This document shows, in pieces, positions 58,543-64,000 of a stretch of 64,000 nucleotides of DNA. How positions within the stretch are numbered: position 1 is the stretch's first letter; each line of letters starts with the position of its first letter. Position numbers and translations under genes: made by a program. Origin of the DNA: Bryobacteraceae bacterium (GTDB lineage Bacteria; Acidobacteriota; Terriglobia; Bryobacterales; Bryobacteraceae); the NCBI GenBank assembly GCA_947458745.1, contig CANGYQ010000004.1, positions 1-64,000 on the forward strand, given 5' to 3'. Under the pieces are notes generated by a model. It saw only the letters and a list, made by a program, of their open reading frames with translations. It had not been told where the DNA came from and did no database searches.

Positions 58543-61500
58543 ATGCACCGCATCTTCCGATCGCTGGCTCCTATCTTCATGGCGGCTACACTTGTGTCGT
58601 CCGCTTTCGCCCAAGCCGATGCCAATAAAGGCCAAATCGTAGGCAATGTCCTCGATCCCAACGGCGCCTTGGTACCCAATGCCGCCGTCAAACTGCGCAA
58701 CGTGGCCACCGGCTTTTCCCGCGATCTGGTCACCAATGGAGCGGGGCTGTACCGCGCCATCTCGCTCGACCCCGGTTCTTACGACATGACCGTGGGGGCA
58801 ACCGGATTTGCCGATCAGAAGCTGACCGGCATCGTGGTTTCGGTGGGTTCCGCAGTGACCTTGAATGTGACGTTGTCCGTCCAGGCCGCCTCGACGGTGG
58901 TTGAAGTGGGTGCCACGTTTGTCAGCGAAGTGGCTCCGGCCCCGTCGACCACCTTTAACGCCAACGCGATCACCAACCTCCCCATCAATGGCCGCCGGTT
59001 TCAGGATTTCGCGCAGTTGACGCCGACGGTGGCGGTCACCGATGGCACCCGCGGCCAGCTCTCCTTCGCGGGTCAGCGCGGCATCAACACCAACGTCATG
59101 CTCGATGGCGGCGACTATAACCAGCCGTTTTTCGGCGGCATCCGCGGTGGTGAGCGGTCCGGCACCATCATCACCGTTCCCCAGTCCGCCGTGCAGGAAT
59201 TTCAGGTGGTCACCACCGGGTATTCAGCCGAATATGGCCGGTCCACCGGCGGCGTCATGAATACCATTACCAAGTCGGGCGCGAATGCCACACACGGCGA
59301 AGCGTTCTGGCAGATCCGCCACAAGGACCTCAGCTCTCAAAACCCGATTCCGATCAACCTGCCGATCGGTGGTCTGCAGAAGGTAACTCCGTCGGAGACG
59401 CTGCAGCAGTATGGTGGTGCCGTCGGTGGTTCTCTGAAGCAGGACAAGCTTTTCTGGTTCACGGCGTTTGAAGCGCAACGGGCCAAGACTCCGCGCCAGG
59501 TATTCTTCCCGGCGCTCGCGGGCCGCGCTGCTACCCCGGAAACGGCGGAAGCGCAGAACTACTTCATCGGACAGCAGGGGCCGTTTGACCAGACCAACCG
59601 GGCTTTGGCCGCCATGTGGCGCACGGACTATCAGTTTTCCAAGGGCCACCGCCTGACGGCCCGCTACAACTTCTCTGACGCCATCGAGAAGAACGCCCTT
59701 TCGGTGGGCGGCGACCTGAACCCGTTCTCGAATTCCGCGCTGTCGAACGAGGGCCAGGAACTGGACACGGTTCACAATGGCGCGCTGCAGTACACGCATA
59801 TCGTTTCGCCCTCGATCGTCAACGATTTCCGCTTCCTGGGCTCCGCGGAACTACGGCCCCGGTTCGCCAACTCGCTGGCTCCGGGCGTCAACGCTTCGTT
59901 GGTGGGCCAGTATGGCACGCGCAGCTTCTTCCCCACCACCCAATCCGACAAGCGCTTCCAGTTCGCCAACTCGCTGTCGATCACCAAGGGTAGCCACACC
60001 ATCAAGCTGGGTGGCGACTATAACTACCTGACGGCCTCGCAGTCGTTCGGCTTTAACCAGTTTGGCTTCTTTACGGTGAGCGCTCCCAGCATTGGTGAGC
60101 AGTTGGACATTCTGGGCACGGGCGGCGCGATTGCCAACCGGTTCGACTCTAACTTCGCCAGCTATTCCAAACAGTTGGGCAACACGCTGGCGGCGTTCAA
60201 CATGCAGCAGATCGCCATCTTCGCGCAGGATTCCTACCGCGTCAACCGCAAGCTGACCCTCGATTTCGGCTTCCGGTATGAAGGCCAGATCAACCCCAAG
60301 GTGGACGCTAACAATGCCGCGCTCACCAGCCTGGTAAATGGTTTCCGCTTCCCGATTGGTGCCAGCTTTGACCCGGCCAACATCAAGAACTCGACGCGCC
60401 AGGTGATGCCGCGCGCGGGCTTTGCCTGGACCCCCTGGGACAAGAAACTGCGCACCGTTGTGCGCGGCCACTTCGGTGTCTTCTACGCCGCCACCCCCAT
60501 GCTGGTCTTCGCCGGGCCGAACAACAACTTCCGCACGCCTCCCGGTGACGTCTCCCTCACGCTGACGCCCACCGCGGGCCGGACCATCTATCAGGCCTTC
60601 CGGGCGGCAGGCCTGGACCTGAACAACTCCTCTTTGGCGGCGCTGCCCAATATCTCGCTCGATGTCGTGCAGCGCGCCTCGGCCTTCCTGCTGAACGGCA
60701 CCACCACGGGCTCGGCGGCGAATCCGTTCAATAATGCCAGCGTCGTCGGTGCCGCCTCCGATTTCGCCAACCCGCGCTCTCTGCAATCAGGGATCGGGTT
60801 TGATACGGAAGTGAAGCGGGGCCTCACGGTGGGCATGCAGTTGAACTATGTGAACGCGGTGAACCTGCTGCGCAACCGCAATTTCAATCTGAACGCTCCG
60901 GTCATCTCACCCACTGATCTTTCGCAGCGCCCCAACTTCCGTAGCGTCGCCCTCACGGGCGGCTTGCCGACGGTGCCGCGGCCGATCCCGACCCTGAACC
61001 TCATCACCATCCGCGAGTCGAGCGCCCGCAGCGTCTACCGCTCGGCTACTCTGCAATCGCAGTACCGGAACAAGCGTGTCCAGTTGCAGGCCTTCTACAC
61101 GCTCAGCGACAACTTCTCGAATGACGATAGCGAGCGCGACGCCGGCGGGTTTGTCTACACCAACAGCTTCGACCTCCGTAGCGAATACAACTACTCCAAC
61201 CTCGACATCCGCCATCAGTTTGTCTCCAACGGCGTCGTCACCATGCCCTGGGGCATCGACGTCGGCGCTCTGTACCGCTTCCGCACTGGCCTGCCGCTGA
61301 ATGCCATCGCCAACGTGGACCTGAATCAGGACGGCAACAACAATGACCGCCCCTTCAGCGGCCCCGGCCAGTCCTTCCGCCGCAACCAGTTCCGGAACCG
61401 GAACGTGCAAACGTTCGACCTGCGCCTGATGAAGAGCTTCAAGATCCGCGAGAACATGCGGATCCAGATCTCAGCCGAATTGTTCAACCTGTTCAACATT

Positions 61501-61686
61501 GACAACGTGGTCTTTGCCGGACAGTCGAACATCTTCGGAGCCGGTTTCCGCGCCGATGGCACGATCGCTCCCACGGATGCGCGGTTCATGCGTTTGCGCA
61601 CGCCCGCCGGCGACTACGACGCACTCACCACCTCCCAGCAGGGCCGCCCGCGCCAAGCCCAGTTCGGGGCGCGGTTCTTCTTTTAA
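58543..61686 (+). CDS. Oar-like TonB-dependent outer-membrane receptor
   Basis: 1,047 residues, the intact receptor of the window. Signal peptide (to about residue 24, ending SAFAQA), carboxypeptidase-regulatory-like domain (about 28-110; GQIVGNVLDPNGALVPNAAV), plug (about 110-240; ITNLPINGRRFQDFAQLTPT) and a long barrel ending PRQAQFGARFFF. Acidobacteria carry dozens of such receptors, probably for carbohydrate or peptide uptake. The 111-base upstream gap contains GTTAC/GTAAC arms near 58,455-58,471. A strong terminator follows. Confidence 0.93.
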   Translation: MHRIFRSLAPIFMAATLVSSAFAQADANKGQIVGNVLDPNGALVPNAAVKLRNVATGFSRDLVTNGAGLYRAISLDPGSYDMTVGATGFADQKLTGIVVSVGSAVTLNVTLSVQAASTVVEVGATFVSEVAPAPSTTFNANAITNLPINGRRFQDFAQLTPTVAVTDGTRGQLSFAGQRGINTNVMLDGGDYNQPFFGGIRGGERSGTIITVPQSAVQEFQVVTTGYSAEYGRSTGGVMNTITKSGANATHGEAFWQIRHKDLSSQNPIPINLPIGGLQKVTPSETLQQYGGAVGGSLKQDKLFWFTAFEAQRAKTPRQVFFPALAGRAATPETAEAQNYFIGQQGPFDQTNRALAAMWRTDYQFSKGHRLTARYNFSDAIEKNALSVGGDLNPFSNSALSNEGQELDTVHNGALQYTHIVSPSIVNDFRFLGSAELRPRFANSLAPGVNASLVGQYGTRSFFPTTQSDKRFQFANSLSITKGSHTIKLGGDYNYLTASQSFGFNQFGFFTVSAPSIGEQLDILGTGGAIANRFDSNFASYSKQLGNTLAAFNMQQIAIFAQDSYRVNRKLTLDFGFRYEGQINPKVDANNAALTSLVNGFRFPIGASFDPANIKNSTRQVMPRAGFAWTPWDKKLRTVVRGHFGVFYAATPMLVFAGPNNNFRTPPGDVSLTLTPTAGRTIYQAFRAAGLDLNNSSLAALPNISLDVVQRASAFLLNGTTTGSAANPFNNASVVGAASDFANPRSLQSGIGFDTEVKRGLTVGMQLNYVNAVNLLRNRNFNLNAPVISPTDLSQRPNFRSVALTGGLPTVPRPIPTLNLITIRESSARSVYRSATLQSQYRNKRVQLQAFYTLSDNFSNDDSERDAGGFVYTNSFDLRSEYNYSNLDIRHQFVSNGVVTMPWGIDVGALYRFRTGLPLNAIANVDLNQDGNNNDRPFSGPGQSFRRNQFRNRNVQTFDLRLMKSFKIRENMRIQISAELFNLFNIDNVVFAGQSNIFGAGFRADGTIAPTDARFMRLRTPAGDYDALTTSQQGRPRQAQFGARFFF

Positions 61687-61696
61687 GCCAACTCTA

Positions 61697-61768
61697 AGCC
61701 CGGTTGCGCGAAACAACCGGGGCTCAATCAACTCGAAGGGCCACCCGCTACGGTGGCCCTTTTCATTT
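61697..61768 (+). terminator. double hairpin with rho-independent terminator after the receptor
   Basis: First hairpin at 61,697-61,724 (AGCCCGGTTG with CAACCGGGGCT, one bulge). Second at 61,736-61,761: AAGGGCCACC / GGTGGCCCTT with a 6-base loop, running into TTTTCATTT. The second is a textbook intrinsic terminator for the receptor gene. Confidence 0.85.
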
Positions 61769-62007
61769 AGGGCGCGTTCACACGATCGCCGTTAACGGAG
61801 CCGGGCCGAGTGAAGCAAATGACGCCTCACGCTGAGCCGTGACAGCATGGAGCGGAGTGCTGGAGGCGGCCCTTTTCGTTTGCAGCAGTTCGTGAGTTCT
61901 CGGAGAAGGAATCCCGCCGAGGACTCCGGAATCATCCGAACGCTCAATCGCAACGCTGAAGGTGCGCTGGCCTGGAGCCCAGCGGCCATAAGCGTCGTCC
62001 GGCCGTA

Positions 62008-63495
62008 TTACTTTTGCGCCGCGGCGGGAACGGGCTTCGCCGCCGCCGTGGGAATCTTGACTTCCCCCTGCAGCAGCTTGTCCATGGCGGCCGCAAACGT
62101 CTTCACTGTCGGGGGACCACCCGCCGCCGCTGCCGCCGCGTGGGTGCGAGCCGCCGCCAGATTGCCGGTCATGAAGTTGAGCAGCGTCAGATTGATGTGG
62201 CCCACATACAACTTCGGATCCTGCCGGAGGGCCGCCTCAAACGCCCGCTGCGCCTCCGGCAGCTTGCCCGCATAGCTGAGCATGATCCCCGATCGCAGCG
62301 CCCCCGCCGCACCCGGTACCACCGGAGCGTAACCGGCTACCTGCGCCGCCGCCGCCGTGATCCCCTGTGCCAATTGACCCGCTCGCACCGGATGGGCCCA
62401 TTCGGTATTCAGCCGGACCAGGTTGCGGACCTCGGCTAACTGTGGGTCCGGGCGACCGGGCGGTTCCGCCATCACACTGGACAGAATCACCCGGGACACC
62501 GGGCTTTCGCGTTTCACGGCAGTCACCACCCGCAACAGCGAGATCGCCTCAGCATCCTTGCCTTGGCGGAGCCGGACCCAAGCCACGCTCTCCAGAATCT
62601 GTGGGTCGCCCGGACGCAATTTCCCCGCCTCGCGCAGCGCTTGCGCGGCCTCGTCATACAACCGCTGGTCGGTCAGCGCGGTGGCCAGCGAAAACCGGGC
62701 CGCAATCATGTTGGGGTCGCCGGCGATCGCATTCTTGAACTGCGTGGTGGCCTGCGCCGTGTGGCCTTCCGCCATCAGGCTGGCCCCCAGCATGGTGCGC
62801 ACCACCGCCAGACCCATCGGCTTGCCCTGCTCATTGGGGAACGGTGCCAGCGCCGCGGCGATGCGGTCGGCATCCGCGGCTGTCATCCCAATCAGCCCCT
62901 TACCCAGATCGTAGAAAAGGACCGCCTTGATCCGGCCCGCATTCTCGGCATCAAAATGATCCGAGGTCGGATTTTCCCCGGCCAGCGTTCCCTCTGATGC
63001 CTTGTTCCGGAAAGCGCCGAGCAGATAGCCAAATATCTGGGCCACCGCCCGGGCATTCTGGGGCCCGTCGCCAGTGGGCTCAATCATGAGAATGGTTTTG
63101 GAGAACGGGACCACGCTGGCCCGCCGAGCCCCCTCGCGCATGGCCGTCACCCCCAGCACCAGGTCCACGCCCTCGCCCGATACCTGGTCCTTCAGTTGCA
63201 GGCGGCGGGCATCAAGACGCGGTGCGGCATTCAGCGGGCTCCAGGGAACAATATCCACCACCTTGAACCGGATCCGGAAATCCCGGGCAAAGATCGCCGA
63301 AGCTCCATCCACCTCACTGCGTATGCGCTGCTCCCAGCCGTCGCGCGCCCGCACCTCCGGGTCGGCGGCCACACGGATCCGGTAAGTCTTGCCGGAGAAC
63401 TGCCAGTACACCCAACCGGTGCCCACCGCCAACAAAGCAGCTGACGCCAGCAACCACCACTTCAGCCGGGATCCGCCCTTATTGGCCATCATCAT
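62008..63495 (-). CDS. membrane-anchored TPR protein
   Basis: 495 residues. An N-terminal helix (WWLLASAALLAVGTGWVYW) anchors it; residues 40-200 have a non-repeat domain (RIRVAADPEVRARDGWEQRI, DLVLGVTAMREGARRASVVP) of unknown fold; from about 240 on, TPR-like repeats (AQATTQFKNAIAGDPNMIAA, EAQRAFEAALRQDPKLYVG). It follows the sigma-54 activator with a 2-base gap, so they are cotranscribed. The role may be in assembly or proteolysis, not known. Confidence 0.72.
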   Translation of the reverse strand: MMMANKGGSRLKWWLLASAALLAVGTGWVYWQFSGKTYRIRVAADPEVRARDGWEQRIRSEVDGASAIFARDFRIRFKVVDIVPWSPLNAAPRLDARRLQLKDQVSGEGVDLVLGVTAMREGARRASVVPFSKTILMIEPTGDGPQNARAVAQIFGYLLGAFRNKASEGTLAGENPTSDHFDAENAGRIKAVLFYDLGKGLIGMTAADADRIAAALAPFPNEQGKPMGLAVVRTMLGASLMAEGHTAQATTQFKNAIAGDPNMIAARFSLATALTDQRLYDEAAQALREAGKLRPGDPQILESVAWVRLRQGKDAEAISLLRVVTAVKRESPVSRVILSSVMAEPPGRPDPQLAEVRNLVRLNTEWAHPVRAGQLAQGITAAAAQVAGYAPVVPGAAGALRSGIMLSYAGKLPEAQRAFEAALRQDPKLYVGHINLTLLNFMTGNLAAARTHAAAAAAGGPPTVKTFAAAMDKLLQGEVKIPTAAAKPVPAAAQK

Positions 63496-63497
63496 GG

Positions 63498-64000
63498 TTA
63501 AGTTCCCCGCTTCTTGACATCAATGCCCAGACGCTTGATCTTCTGGTTCAAGGTGGACAATGGAATTTGCAGCACCTGCGCCGCTTCCGTCTGGCTCCAG
63601 TTGGATTTCTCCAACTGCTCCATGATCCGGTGGCGTTCAAAGTCCGCCACCAGTTCAAACAGGCTCGCGTCGGCGGCCACATTGCCCCCTTCATCGCGGC
63701 GGATCTTCAGCCCGCCGGCATGCAGCAGATGGTCGGGCAGCACCTCCGCCCCGGGCGATTCCGAAGAAGCCAACACCACCGCCCGCTCCACCACATTTTC
63801 CAGCTCCCGCACATTGCCCGGCCAGGCGTGATCCATCAGGATCTGCATGGCATCGGAATCAAACCGGAGTTGGCTATGGCCTTGCGCATCCAGAAACTTC
63901 TCGTTCTCGCGGCAGTAGACGCCAAAGAAGTGCTCAATCAGCGGCGGGATGTCTTCCTTGCGGTCGCGCAAGGCGGGCAAGGCGATGTTGATGACATTCA
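63498..64000 (-). CDS. sigma-54-dependent regulator, C-terminal part (5' end outside window)
   Basis: The last about 167 residues of an NtrC-type activator. It begins NVINIALPALRDRKEDIPPL, the end of the AAA+ domain (the usual LPPLRERKEDIP motif), with MDHAWPGNVRELENVVERAV. The final 50 residues form a Fis-type helix-turn-helix (MEQLEKSNWSQTEAAQVLQI, then PLSTLNQKIKRLGI). The receiver and ATPase core lie beyond the window edge. It likely activates sigma-54 promoters, possibly that of a neighbouring gene. Confidence 0.9.
   Translation of the reverse strand, partial: NVINIALPALRDRKEDIPPLIEHFFGVYCRENEKFLDAQGHSQLRFDSDAMQILMDHAWPGNVRELENVVERAVVLASSESPGAEVLPDHLLHAGGLKIRRDEGGNVAADASLFELVADFERHRIMEQLEKSNWSQTEAAQVLQIPLSTLNQKIKRLGIDVKKRGT

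Noticed and set aside
59851-60786. minus-strand frame within the TonB receptor gene
   Set aside because: Shadow of an intact 1,047-residue receptor.
1-64000. CRISPR array, prophage, or insertion sequence
   Set aside because: No regularly spaced repeats, integrase, transposase, or phage structural genes were seen.

Overview
The window is one high-GC bacterial chromosome segment that reads as Acidobacteriota, most likely the Bryobacterales (Solibacter) group. The markers are an acidobacterial VWFA-type secreted protein, an Oar-like TonB-dependent receptor with an N-terminal carboxypeptidase-regulatory domain, a GWxTD-domain protein, a Planctomycete-type cytochrome/DUF1501 pair, and many secreted proteins of unknown role. 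I see no rRNA, tRNA, CRISPR array, intact insertion sequence or prophage. The assignment to a group is inference from gene content only.

Layout. 1-1,774: two tandem genes for very short secreted peptides, a conserved hypothetical gene and an XRE/S24-like regulator. 1,944-4,970: flavin prenyltransferase, prephenate dehydratase and a VWFA protein. 5,004-13,171: a complete chemotaxis operon on the minus strand (cheW, a TonB-like gene, an MCP, cheA, cheR, cheD, cheY, cheX, cheB), with a second cheX divergent at 13,575. No flagellar genes are present. 14,239-20,391: gamma-glutamyltranspeptidase, an M20 peptidase, a rearranged remnant of a TonB receptor gene, a GWxTD gene whose signal peptide is cut off by an in-frame TAG, a DUF433/DUF5615 toxin-antitoxin-like pair and an O-methyltransferase. 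21,116-24,779: a coupled three-gene unit of HExxH metallopeptidase, MBL-fold hydrolase and PhzF-like protein.

24,816-38,764: a small AT-hook-like protein, two transporters, a TPR protein, a uridine-kinase-like/DUF151 operon, a large unknown secreted protein, DUF1501 plus cytochrome genes, and a PilZ protein. 38,797-47,859: LysR regulator, TIGR03790-type protein, an M16 protease pair (one subunit without its zinc motif and with an added C-terminal domain), a YbgC-like thioesterase, a very small penicillin-binding-type transpeptidase without export signal, and a SpoIID domain fused to a protease-like domain. 47,710-53,066: a membrane protein, an alpha-2-macroglobulin with a thioester motif, and DUF1175. 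53,133-58,431: bacterioferritin, a degenerate receiver protein, a probable metal-related secreted cluster, DUF1080 and CrcB. 58,543-64,000: an intact Oar-like receptor with a strong terminator, a TPR protein and the end of a sigma-54 activator.

The best candidates for something undescribed are the tandem secreted peptides at the left edge, the metallopeptidase/MBL/PhzF unit, the A2M-DUF1175 locus facing a mini-transpeptidase and SpoIID-protease fusion, the Cys-rich outer-membrane protein cluster, and a shared palindrome found both before ubiX and before the AT-hook gene. Functions come from recognised motifs and family knowledge; nothing was searched against a database.
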